Positions 32,665 through 40,771 of a stretch of DNA of 64,000 nucleotides are shown here, one piece after another; position 1 is the stretch's first letter, and each line of letters begins with the position of its first letter. The stretch spans positions 1,736,001 through 1,800,000 of the forward strand of contig CAVVAE010000004.1 of NCBI GenBank assembly GCA_963746185.1, given 5' to 3'. Under the pieces are notes generated by a model. The model did not search any database, was not told where the DNA came from, and saw only the letters and a program-made list of their open reading frames with translations. The position numbers were made by a program, and so were the translations under genes. Source of the stretch: CAVVAE01 sp963746185 (GTDB taxonomy: Bacteria > Actinomycetota > Actinomycetes > Propionibacteriales > Nocardioidaceae).

Positions 32665-33663
32665 GTGAACTCATCGCTGCAATCTCTGAGCGGCGTCCTG
32701 GAGCAAGCAGACGGCCGTCTGCGCTCAGGATCGCATGCTGCTGCCCGCGTCTGGCCCACCGGTTTCGCCGTGTTGGACGACCATCTCGCAGGCGGCTTCC
32801 GCTCAGGCGAGCTCATCTTGCTCACGGGGCCTCAAGGCCTTGGCAAGACGACCTTTGCCCTCCAACTGTTGCGCTACGTTGCGCTGTCTGGACGTTCGGT
32901 CGTGTACTTCTCGTTCGAGCACGACCCGCAGACCCTGCTGGAGCGCTTGGTCGCGATCGAGGCTGGTGAGTTCGCCGGCATCACCGGGGTGAGCCTCGCC
33001 CGCGTACGACGCTCCTTTGAGGCCTCAGACGGCAACAAGGGCAACCTCGCCGAGAGGTTGTCCGATGCCACCGGTGCCCCCGAGGCACTGAAGGCGATCC
33101 AGGACTACTCCGACCGCATTCTGCTGCACCGCTCGAGCGGCGCCAGCACGACGATGGAAACCGTGCGGGCTGCGGTCGACGAAGTACGCAAGGAGACGGG
33201 GCAACTCCCGTTCGTCGTCGTCGATTACCTGCAGAAGATCAGGGTCGAGGGTTCACCTCCCGAAAGCGAGCGCGTGACCGCTGTCGTCGAAGGTTTGAAG
33301 GATCTCTCGCTCGACCTCGACATCCCCGTGCTGGCCATCGTCGCGGCCGACAAGGACGGGATGACGTCGGGCAAGCGCATGCGGGCCCACCACATGCGAG
33401 GTTCGTCGGCCCTGGCCTACGAAGCCGACACCGTCCTCATCATGAACGAAAAGTACGACGTCGTAGCGCGTCACCACCTCGTCTACGACACCAGAAACGC
33501 TGACCGGTTCCGCGACTTCGCCGTTCTCTCCATCGAGAAGAACCGCAACGGTCTCGACAAGGTCGACCTGGAGTTCCGCAAGCGCTTTGCGCAAGGCCGT
33601 TTCGACAGCGACGGCAAGCGGGTCACCGAGCAACTCGTCGACGACCGCGTGTTTGTCGAATAA
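32665..33663 (+). CDS. RecA-fold ATPase resembling the DnaB helicase C-terminal domain
   Basis: Protein of 332 residues. After a short N terminus comes WPTGFAVLDDHLAGGFRSGE, the typical entry to the DnaB/RadA/KaiC fold; Walker A is GPQGLGKTT (from 55) and Walker B is FVVVDYLQKIR near residue 190, matching DnaB's hydrophobic-D-Y-L-Q motif. The later RGSSALAYEADTVLIMN segment also matches DnaB (sensor/H4 region). The DnaB N-terminal primase-binding domain is missing. It starts at GTG 32665 and diverges from the HelD gene. It could be a loader, a repair ATPase or a remnant of a mobile element; the sequence does not decide. Confidence 0.72.
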   Translation: MNSSLQSLSGVLEQADGRLRSGSHAAARVWPTGFAVLDDHLAGGFRSGELILLTGPQGLGKTTFALQLLRYVALSGRSVVYFSFEHDPQTLLERLVAIEAGEFAGITGVSLARVRRSFEASDGNKGNLAERLSDATGAPEALKAIQDYSDRILLHRSSGASTTMETVRAAVDEVRKETGQLPFVVVDYLQKIRVEGSPPESERVTAVVEGLKDLSLDLDIPVLAIVAADKDGMTSGKRMRAHHMRGSSALAYEADTVLIMNEKYDVVARHHLVYDTRNADRFRDFAVLSIEKNRNGLDKVDLEFRKRFAQGRFDSDGKRVTEQLVDDRVFVE

Positions 33664-33678
33664 CCTTCCCTCTTTCGA

Positions 33679-35319
33679 TCAGGCGGTCAGCGAGTCAGCG
33701 TCGACGATGCTGTAGGAGTAACCCTGCTCCGCCAGGAATCGCTGCCTGTGCTGCGCGAAGTCTGCGTCGACGGTGTCACGTGCGACCACGCTGTAGAAGC
33801 GCGCACTGCGTCCATCACCCTTCGGGCGGAGCAACCGGCCCAGCCGCTGAGCTTCTTCTTGCCTCGACCCGAACGTGCCTGAGACCTGGATCGCCACCGT
33901 CGCCTCGGGCAGGTCGATCGAGAAGTTGGCCACCTTGCTCACCACCAACAGCGACACCTCACCTGAGCGGAACGCCGCGAACAGCCGCTCCCGCTCCTTG
34001 ACCGGAGTCTCGCCCTTGATCAGCGGGGCACCCAGATGTTCAGCGAGTTCGTCGAGCTGGTCGATGTACTGGCCGATCACCAGGGTTGGTTCGCTGCTGT
34101 TCTGGTTCACCAGTTCCTCGACGACGCCGAGCTTCGTGTCGCACGAGGCGGCCAGCCGGTAGCGGTCTTCAGGTTCGGCCGTCGCGTAGACGAAGCGCTC
34201 AGCCTCGGTCAAGGCCACGCGGACCTCGATGCATTCGGCCGGCGCGATGTAGCCCTGTGCCTCGATGTCCTTCCAGGGAGCGTCGAAGCGCTTCGGGCCG
34301 ATCAGCGAGAACACGTCGCCCTCGCGGCCGTCCTCCCTGATCAACGTCGCCGTCAGCCCGACGCGTCGCCGGGCCTGCAGGCTGGCGGTCATCCGGAAGA
34401 TCGGGGCAGGCAGCAGGTGCACCTCGTCGTAGATCACCAGGCCCCAGTCGCGTGCCTCGAACAGCTCCAGGTGGGCGTAGACACCCTTTCGGCGGGTCGT
34501 CATCACCTGGTAGGTCGCGATCGTGACCGGACGGATCTCCTTTGTCGCCCCGGAGTACTCGCCGATCTCGTCAGCCGTCAACGACGTACGACGCAGCAGC
34601 TCGTCCTTCCACTGCCGCGCGGAGACGGTGTTGGTCACCAAGATCAGCGTGGTCGTCTGCGCCTGGGCCATCGTGGCGAGGCCGACCAGGGTCTTGCCGG
34701 CGCCACATGGCAGGACAACGACGCCAGAACCGCCTGCCCACACCGACTCGACGGCCTCGCGCTGGTAGGGCCGCAGCGACCAACCGTCTTCGGCGAGGAC
34801 GATCGGATGGGCCTCGCCATCGACGTAGCCGGCGAAGTCCTCGGCCGGCCAGCCGATCTTGAGCAGCGCCTGCTTGAGGTTGCCGCGCTCGGAGCTGTGG
34901 ACGACGACGGAGTCGGGGTCGATCCGATCGCCGAGCATCGGGATGATCCGCTTGCTGCGGAGCACCTCCTCGAACACCGCCTGGTCGCTGCTCGACAGCA
35001 CGAGGCCGTGACTCGGATGCTTGTCGAGGCGCAGCCGGCCGTAACGCCCCATCGTCTCGGCGATGTCGACGAGCAACGAGTTGGGCACGGGATAGCGGGA
35101 GAAGCGCAGCAGGGCGTCGACGACTTGCTCGGCGTCGTGTCCGGCGGCCCGGGCGTTCCAGAGTCCGAGCGGCGTCAGCCGGTAGGTGTGGACGTGTTCA
35201 GGCGAACGCTCGAGCTCAGCGAAAGCAGCAATCACCCGGCGACATTCGCGGGCTTCTGGGTGATTGACTTCGAGCAGCAGGGTCTTGTCGGACTGGACGA
35301 TCAACGGTCCGTCGGTCAT
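33679..35319 (-). CDS. XPB/Ssl2-family DNA helicase
   Basis: SF2 3'-to-5' DNA helicase of 546 residues. The N-terminal 170 residues are the XPB damage-recognition-like region. Walker A is LPCGAGKT (203-210), the DEVH box is at 298-301, the RED motif characteristic of XPB is in ATLIREDGREGD near residue 325, and motif VI is QRLGRLLRPKG. Bacterial XPB unwinds DNA during repair; M. tuberculosis Rv0861c is the reference. The start overlaps the CGNR gene stop by 4 bases, and an Rv0862c-like gene lies upstream, the same neighbourhood as in mycobacteria. Confidence 0.9.
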   Translation of the reverse strand: MTDGPLIVQSDKTLLLEVNHPEARECRRVIAAFAELERSPEHVHTYRLTPLGLWNARAAGHDAEQVVDALLRFSRYPVPNSLLVDIAETMGRYGRLRLDKHPSHGLVLSSSDQAVFEEVLRSKRIIPMLGDRIDPDSVVVHSSERGNLKQALLKIGWPAEDFAGYVDGEAHPIVLAEDGWSLRPYQREAVESVWAGGSGVVVLPCGAGKTLVGLATMAQAQTTTLILVTNTVSARQWKDELLRRTSLTADEIGEYSGATKEIRPVTIATYQVMTTRRKGVYAHLELFEARDWGLVIYDEVHLLPAPIFRMTASLQARRRVGLTATLIREDGREGDVFSLIGPKRFDAPWKDIEAQGYIAPAECIEVRVALTEAERFVYATAEPEDRYRLAASCDTKLGVVEELVNQNSSEPTLVIGQYIDQLDELAEHLGAPLIKGETPVKERERLFAAFRSGEVSLLVVSKVANFSIDLPEATVAIQVSGTFGSRQEEAQRLGRLLRPKGDGRSARFYSVVARDTVDADFAQHRQRFLAEQGYSYSIVDADSLTA

Positions 35320-35843
35320 GAGTGGGACTCAGCCTTCCGGCGTGCCCGATAGGCAGCCACGTTGGCCCTCGATGAGCAGCGGTCAGAACAGTAACGCCGC
35401 GACTTGTTGGGAGAGGTGTCGACAAAGACGTTGTCACACTTCTCCGAAGAACACACACCAAGTCTTGTCGGCCCGAAGTCGACCACCAGCATGGCGAGTC
35501 CCATGATGCACTCGGCGGTCATCAGCGCGGCCACGGTCGATCCCCGCTCGGCCACGTGGAGGTGCCAGCTCTCCGAATCGTGCCCGGCAATGTGTGGTGA
35601 GACCGGGTACTTCGCCAGGAGCGCGTTGACGAGCCCCACCACCTCCGCTTCGTCGCCGGCGTCTGATGCCACGAAGATCGGCCGCAGTTCCTTGCGCAAC
35701 CGCCTGATCGGGACGAGGTCGCGCTCTTCGAGACGGGGGAGCAGCCACTGGCGAGCCGTGAGATGGGCGTTCAGGTCGTCGTAGGACTCCAAGGGTGAGT
35801 TGACCAGGCTGGCAGCCAGGTCGGCGTAGCGAACGAAGTCCAC
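35316..35843 (-). CDS. CGNR-type zinc finger / ABATE domain protein
   Basis: Protein of 175 residues. The N-terminal region is the ABATE-like stress-associated domain. The C terminus has CSSEKCDNVFVDTSPNKSR then YCSDRCSSRANVAAYRAR: four Cys of a treble-clef zinc site, with CSSR where the family name motif CGNR would be. These are putative DNA-binding regulators. It starts at GTG 35843, six bases after TAACAT (35850-35855, minus strand), so probably leaderless. It overlaps the XPB gene by 4 bases, which makes the pair co-translated. Confidence 0.82.
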   Translation of the reverse strand: MDFVRYADLAASLVNSPLESYDDLNAHLTARQWLLPRLEERDLVPIRRLRKELRPIFVASDAGDEAEVVGLVNALLAKYPVSPHIAGHDSESWHLHVAERGSTVAALMTAECIMGLAMLVVDFGPTRLGVCSSEKCDNVFVDTSPNKSRRYCSDRCSSRANVAAYRARRKAESHS

Positions 35844-35849
35844 CTCGCC

Positions 35850-35855
35850 ATGTTA
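35850..35855 (-). promoter_or_regulatory. -10 element for the CGNR-XPB operon (leaderless)
   Basis: TAACAT on the minus strand, 6 bases before GTG 35843. Confidence 0.4.
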
Positions 35856-35901
35856 CGGGTCAGGACGCCGTTGTGGTAATGGGCAACGGCAAAAATGGAT
35901 C

Positions 35902-37620
35902 TTACGCACCCGACCTGATGATGTGCGCCGCGGTGATCCGCGGCACCGGCACCGTGAACTCTTCCTTCGAGCGCTCATCGGTGGCCACCAGCAGCCCCTC
36001 TTCGACGGCAGTGGCCTTGACCAGCCGCTCGGTCGACGTACCGCTCGGATCGACGTACCCGACCCAAACGACCTCGCCGGTCTCCACCGCTTCACGCAGG
36101 GTCGCGAGAGGTACGTCGAAGACCAGGTCTGGAGCGGGGTGTTCGGTGCGACGTTGCTTGCTGGCGGCGCCCTCGGAACGCAGCACCGCAACGATATCGC
36201 GCGCCAGTTCGGGATCGAGCCGATCCTCAGGCGACAGCTCGTCCGCCGACTCGGGGGTGCCTCGTGCCGGTGAGCGATGCCGGCTCGTGGGGTCGTTGAA
36301 CGTCGAGGAGGTGTTGGCAGGGATGCGGTTCAGGTCGTGGATCAGGTACTCCAGCGCTTGCGGCAATGGGGTCCGTGATCGCTCCCGAAGCGTTTCGACC
36401 AGGTCAGGCACCGTCCAGCCGAGTCCGTGGGCCCGGCGCAGCGACTCAGGGCTGATCCGGTAGACCGTGGCCCCGCCACGCGACTCGACGTCGGCGATGG
36501 TGCCGAGGTCGTGCGCCGCCTCAGGCGTCAGCGGGCCGGGTGCGATCGCTGTCAGGTCGGCCTGGATGACCACGTGATCGACGCGAGCGGGCAGGAAGGC
36601 GTCCAGAGCCTTGGCGTCAATGGTGGGGCCGAACGACGACAACGCATCGCGCCCGGTGATGCCGATCCACGCGGCTTGGTCGAGCATCGTCGTCACTGCA
36701 CGGTCGGATCCGGTCGGCCGTCGCGGTCGATGCCAGGCGAGCCAGCGTTGTACGTCGACTGGGGTGATGACCCGGCCGTCCGCCGGATCGCCGAAGGCAT
36801 CGAGGACCAGTTGCTTGAGCCAGACGCGTCCGCTGCCGTCGTGACGCTCGAACCAGGCGTGGGCGACGACAGCCCATTGCTCGGCCAACGGTTGCGTCTG
36901 CCAGCTGTCGAACTCGTGCGTGGGACGCAGCACCTCGTCGTTCCCGACGGCGGACAGGCCGAGCAGCCCGGAGACACGCGCCAGCTCCAAGTAGACCGCC
37001 GCAACCGCTGACGGGACGTCGAGTAGCGCGGCAAATCCTCGGACCTCCCGCGTCGCCAGGCCGCCTGACCGACGCAGCCGCGCCGGTTGGTGGTCACAGT
37101 GCTCGACGAGGACGTCCATCCGTCGTACGAACTCAAATGCCGAACCCGATGCGACCTTGTCGACGAGCGAGGGCTTCCGGTGGGTCGAGGCGAGGGTGGG
37201 TGGGACCGACGGAGGCGGCGCCCCAGCGTCGTCGCCTTCCAGCAGGGCAGGCATCGCTCGCACCGGACGCAGCGAGCTCAACTTGTCGGGGTGACCCCAG
37301 ATGAGGCCGAGGTCGACGAGGCGGGAGACCGCGCGACTCACGTCTTCCTCATTGGCTCCCTCGGTGGTGAGCTCACCCGCTGCAAAGGGCGCGGTCATCG
37401 CACACGCGCGCAGGGCAACCCACAGCTCGAACGCGTTCAGCAGACCCAACGCACCCGACACAGAGTGGCGCGTGGTGGCCCGCGAGGCGACCTGACTGAA
37501 GTCGGTTGGCGCGGGGAAAGCGAGGTCAGGTCGGTCGAGCAGCAGACGCGTCAGCACCGCGTCGTCGCGCTCGCGCAGCATCTGTGTGAGGCTCCGCGGC
37601 ACGCTGCTCGACGTTGTCAT
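35902..37620 (-). CDS. Helicase-associated domain protein (Rv0862c-like)
   Basis: Protein of 572 residues, mostly winged-helix and helical segments, with a C-terminal beta-rich part near residue 505 (ETGEVVWVGYVDPSGTSTER) that looks like a WYL-type SH3 fold. The region VDHVVIQADLTAIAPGPL near residue 355 matches the Helicase_C_3 family. It carries no Walker motifs. In mycobacteria the homologue is adjacent to the XPB gene, so it is probably its partner in DNA repair. ATG 37620 is the likely start, with GGGGA upstream; a TTG directly before it is in frame. Confidence 0.78.
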   Translation of the reverse strand: MTTSSSVPRSLTQMLRERDDAVLTRLLLDRPDLAFPAPTDFSQVASRATTRHSVSGALGLLNAFELWVALRACAMTAPFAAGELTTEGANEEDVSRAVSRLVDLGLIWGHPDKLSSLRPVRAMPALLEGDDAGAPPPSVPPTLASTHRKPSLVDKVASGSAFEFVRRMDVLVEHCDHQPARLRRSGGLATREVRGFAALLDVPSAVAAVYLELARVSGLLGLSAVGNDEVLRPTHEFDSWQTQPLAEQWAVVAHAWFERHDGSGRVWLKQLVLDAFGDPADGRVITPVDVQRWLAWHRPRRPTGSDRAVTTMLDQAAWIGITGRDALSSFGPTIDAKALDAFLPARVDHVVIQADLTAIAPGPLTPEAAHDLGTIADVESRGGATVYRISPESLRRAHGLGWTVPDLVETLRERSRTPLPQALEYLIHDLNRIPANTSSTFNDPTSRHRSPARGTPESADELSPEDRLDPELARDIVAVLRSEGAASKQRRTEHPAPDLVFDVPLATLREAVETGEVVWVGYVDPSGTSTERLVKATAVEEGLLVATDERSKEEFTVPVPRITAAHIIRSGA

Positions 37621-37707
37621 CAATCCCCACCGTAGTTGGTGGAGCCGCGATGCTCTGAGCCGCGCTCATGGCAGGATTGCGTCGACAGCGAGAAGGGGAC
37701 ATCAAAT

Positions 37708-38910
37708 ATGGCGCTCATTCAGGCGCGTGGGTTGAGTAAGTCGTTCAGTGGGAAAGCTGCCGTCCGGGGGTTGTCCTTCGACGTGGTCCCGGGTTCGGTG
37801 ACGGGTTTTCTCGGGCCGAACGGCGCCGGAAAGTCCACGACGATGCGACTCATGCTGGGGTTGGACAACGGAGAAGGCGTCACGACGTACGACGGCGTGC
37901 CCTACCGCGAGCTCACCCGTCCGCTGCGGCAGGTGGGCAATGTGCTCGATGCCAAGCCCTTCCACCCCACCCGCAAGGCCGTCAACCACCTGCGCATGCT
38001 GGCAGCGTCGAACGACATCCCCAACACCCGGGTGACCGACGTCATCAACCTGGTTGGTCTCGGCGACGTTGCCGATGCGAAACCCAAGACGTTCTCGCTC
38101 GGTATGGGCCAGCGACTCGGCCTGGCGACCGCTCTGCTCGGTGACCCCGGCACGCTGATCCTCGACGAGCCGGCCAACGGCCTCGACCCGCAGGGTGTCC
38201 ACTGGCTGCGCAACATGCTCAAGACGCTGGCTGGCCAAGGTCGTTCGATCTTCGTGTCGAGCCACCTGCTGTCGGAGATGGCGCTGATGGCTGACCACCT
38301 CGTGGTGATCGGCCGTGGATCGCTCATCGCCAGCGGCAAGATGAGCGACTTCATCTCCACGAGCAACCGCAACGCGGTGCTGATCCGCGTCGACAACCCG
38401 GAACTGATGACTCGTGAGCTGCGAGCCCGCAACGCGACCGTCATCACCGAACCAGACGGCAAGCTCGCCATCACCGGCATGGACTCCGACGGCGTGGGCG
38501 GCCTCGCCCACGAGCTCGGGGTGCGCGTCTTCGAGCTGTCCAACCGGCAGGCAACGCTCGAGGAGGCGTTCCTCGACGCGACAGGTGCATCAGAGGAGTT
38601 CCGAGCCTCGATGGGCTTCGGAGGCGGCGCTCCGCCGGCCTTCGGCGGCCCGATGGCCGGGCAGCAGGGCTATGGACAGCCACCGCAGCAGGGCTACGGC
38701 CAGGGCCAATACGGACAGCCGCAGCAGGGTTATGGGCCGCCGCCAGAGCAGGGCTACGGCCCGCCACCTCCTGGCTACGGGCAACCGCCGCAGCAAGGCT
38801 ATGGCCAACCACCTCCCGGCTACGGCCAGCCACCGCCTCAGCCAGGGCCCGAGCAGCCTGATCAAGGAACGGAACGCGATCAGCGCCCAGAGGACGGGGA
38901 CAACCGATGA
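37708..38910 (+). CDS. ABC transporter ATP-binding protein with Gly/Tyr/Gln/Pro-rich tail
   Basis: ATPase of 400 residues. Residues 1-310 are a DrrA/CcmA-type nucleotide-binding protein: Walker A GPNGAGKST near residue 36, signature FSLGMGQRLGLA near 130 and Walker B LILDEPANGLD near 150. Residues about 317-400 are a low-complexity tail of GYGQPPQQGYG-type repeats ending in an acidic, charged stretch. The ATG at 37708 has AAGGGGA eight bases upstream. The next gene, its permease, overlaps as ATGA. Export of a lipid or drug-like compound is usual for this type; the tail's role is unknown. Confidence 0.85.
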   Translation: MALIQARGLSKSFSGKAAVRGLSFDVVPGSVTGFLGPNGAGKSTTMRLMLGLDNGEGVTTYDGVPYRELTRPLRQVGNVLDAKPFHPTRKAVNHLRMLAASNDIPNTRVTDVINLVGLGDVADAKPKTFSLGMGQRLGLATALLGDPGTLILDEPANGLDPQGVHWLRNMLKTLAGQGRSIFVSSHLLSEMALMADHLVVIGRGSLIASGKMSDFISTSNRNAVLIRVDNPELMTRELRARNATVITEPDGKLAITGMDSDGVGGLAHELGVRVFELSNRQATLEEAFLDATGASEEFRASMGFGGGAPPAFGGPMAGQQGYGQPPQQGYGQGQYGQPQQGYGPPPEQGYGPPPPGYGQPPQQGYGQPPPGYGQPPPQPGPEQPDQGTERDQRPEDGDNR

Positions 38911-39716
38911 TCGGGGCCCTGAAGTACGAGTGGAAGCGCATCACGACGATCCGGTCCAGCTACTGGATGTCGGCGATGGCGATCGTCTTCACCGCGGCAA
39001 TTACGTTGCTGTTGGCTGTGACTGTCAACTCGGCTGAGGTGGAAGACCTCAACATCCCGCAGGTGACGACGTGGATCCTGACAGGTGGTGCGTCCTTCGT
39101 CGTCATCCCGGTGATGGCAGCACCGTTCTACGCCGTCATGGGCGGCATGGCGATGGGCCATGAGTACCGCTACGGCACTAACAAGGCGACCCTCACCGCA
39201 ATCCCTGATCGCATCACGGTGCTGGCGGCCAAACTGATCATCTTGCTGCTGTGGGTGCTGGCCACCGCCATTCTCACGCTGCTGCTCAACGCGTTCATCA
39301 CGTGGGCGTTCATGGACTCACCCAACTTCAGCTCCGAGGCATGGCGTCCGGTGTTCAACTACCTGGGCTACAACGCCGGCTTCGCGATCGCGGGCTTTGC
39401 CCTGTCGGCGATCTTCCGCAACCAGACGGGTGCTCTCGTCGCCGTGCTGACCTGGCCACTGGTCATCGAGCCGATCATCTACGGCGTGCTCACCGGGATC
39501 AGCGAGGCCAGTAACTCCAACATCGGCAAACTCACCAACTTGTTGCCAGCCTCGGCGGGTCGGCGCAGCATGTTCGACCCCTACTCTCCTGAGTTCGTCG
39601 GCTTCGGGGCAAGCTTCGACGTCTGGGGACTCGGAGCCAGCACCCTGATGTTCTGGGTGGGGGTCATCATCGTGTTGGTCGGCGGTTGCACGCTGTTCAT
39701 CAAGCGCGACGCCTGA
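38907..39716 (+). CDS. ABC transporter permease (ABC-2 type)
   Basis: Membrane protein of 269 residues with about six helices, the partner of the ATPase before it. A first span (MAIVFTAAITLLLAVTV) is followed by an extracellular stretch and the ABC-2-type core, with the cytoplasmic MGHEYRYGTNKATLTAIPDR loop that contacts the ATPase. It starts inside the ATPase stop (ATGA). It ends before two hairpin-forming repeats. Confidence 0.85.
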   Translation: MIGALKYEWKRITTIRSSYWMSAMAIVFTAAITLLLAVTVNSAEVEDLNIPQVTTWILTGGASFVVIPVMAAPFYAVMGGMAMGHEYRYGTNKATLTAIPDRITVLAAKLIILLLWVLATAILTLLLNAFITWAFMDSPNFSSEAWRPVFNYLGYNAGFAIAGFALSAIFRNQTGALVAVLTWPLVIEPIIYGVLTGISEASNSNIGKLTNLLPASAGRRSMFDPYSPEFVGFGASFDVWGLGASTLMFWVGVIIVLVGGCTLFIKRDA

Positions 39717-39736
39717 CCAAGCGCCGCCTCGGCGTT

Positions 39737-39757
39737 CGTCTTCCGACACTCGTCGGC
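39737..39757. repeat. GTGTCGGAAGACG element, inverted copy
   Basis: CGTCTTCCGACACTCGTCGGC, the reverse complement of the 30243-30263 core with one difference (19-20 of 21 identical by eye). Confidence 0.65.
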
Positions 39758-39785
39758 AGAGGGCGGCTCGAGCGTGGCCAGCCCT

Positions 39786-39813
39786 CCGTCTTCCGACACA
39801 CCACGGAAGACGG
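39786..39813. terminator. Bidirectional terminator hairpin built from a repeat copy
   Basis: CCGTCTTCCG, 8-base loop, CGGAAGACGG: a perfect 10-bp stem between the convergent ABC permease and the hypothetical membrane gene. Its left part matches the dispersed GTGTCGGAAGACG element, which suggests the element works as a terminator. Confidence 0.75.
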
Positions 39814-39821
39814 TATGCCAG

Positions 39822-40622
39822 TCACAGGACAGGGAACGGCCAGGTCACCGCCTGCTGCGTGACGATCGACGTCACGTCGTGGGCCAGACTGACGAGGCCC
39901 CAGGACACCAACACGGCGAACAGCAACTCGCCCGTGCGTGTCACCGCCTTGCTGGCCCAGATCTGGTGGGCCCAGTTGTTGGTGCGGATCGTCAGCGCTG
40001 TGGCGAACCCGACCGCGGCCATGAGCAAAACCACGGGCTGAGCAAGCGTGGCTGCCAGGGCGGATAGGCAGATGAGCCAAAGCGGCAGTTGCCTGGCCCA
40101 AATGGCGGAGTGGTCGAGGCGGTCTACCACGACAGCGACGAGGAAGCCGAACAGCGCAGGAAGGGCAACAAAAGCGCTCACCGCAAACCACGAAGGATCT
40201 AACAGCGAGAAGTCGAAACTGGTGTAGTCCTGGACGAACAAGCCGCCTCCGACGGTGCCGGCCAGAAGCGCGAAAAGCCACCTCCGAGCACGGCCAGATT
40301 CTGGCAGGACCTGTCTCACCAAGAGGTAGACAAGGCCACCCGTGGCACCGGCCAGGATCCCGAAGGCAGCAAGACTCAGCGTGCCTTCAAGGCTGATCAC
40401 CCCGACCACCTGGTCGTCATCGGTCACCACGCCCTGAACATGCTCGCTCGAGGTAACGGCCAGCACTCGCATCACGAGTCGACCCAGGACGCCGACCACA
40501 AACACCCCGCACAGCGCCCCTCCCACCAACCCCGCCGTCAGGGTGCGCAGCAGGCTCGACACGTCGGAGCGAAGCGGAGTGCCGGTTCCTCGCACCTCGG
40601 CGGTGCGCGATGTAGCGGGCAC
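39822..40622 (-). CDS. Hypothetical multi-span membrane protein
   Basis: I do not recognise a family. The 266-residue protein has about seven hydrophobic helices, starting with LTAGLVGGALCGVFVVGVLG near residue 28, and a short acidic loop (TSSEHVQGVVTDDDQVVG) between the first two. The start is GTG 40622 with AGGGG seven bases upstream. It stands alone, convergent with the ABC exporter and divergent from the acyl-CoA synthetase. No catalytic motif is visible. Confidence 0.72.
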   Translation of the reverse strand: MPATSRTAEVRGTGTPLRSDVSSLLRTLTAGLVGGALCGVFVVGVLGRLVMRVLAVTSSEHVQGVVTDDDQVVGVISLEGTLSLAAFGILAGATGGLVYLLVRQVLPESGRARRWLFALLAGTVGGGLFVQDYTSFDFSLLDPSWFAVSAFVALPALFGFLVAVVVDRLDHSAIWARQLPLWLICLSALAATLAQPVVLLMAAVGFATALTIRTNNWAHQIWASKAVTRTGELLFAVLVSWGLVSLAHDVTSIVTQQAVTWPFPVL

Positions 40623-40758
40623 GGGATATCCCCTGTCGTCGTCCGTGTGAGGATGCCCCTGGGCAACCGTGTGGTCAAGGCATCGTGTGAGACGCCCGAT
40701 CGATGGCGCGCAGACGTCGTGCCCAGACGTGGTCTGGCCGCCGATGCCCGAACCGACC

Positions 40759-40764
40759 TAACCT
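40759..40764 (+). promoter_or_regulatory. -10 element for the acyl-CoA synthetase gene (leaderless)
   Basis: TAACCT lies 7 bases before the ATG at 40772. Confidence 0.45.
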
Positions 40765-40771
40765 GTGGTTC

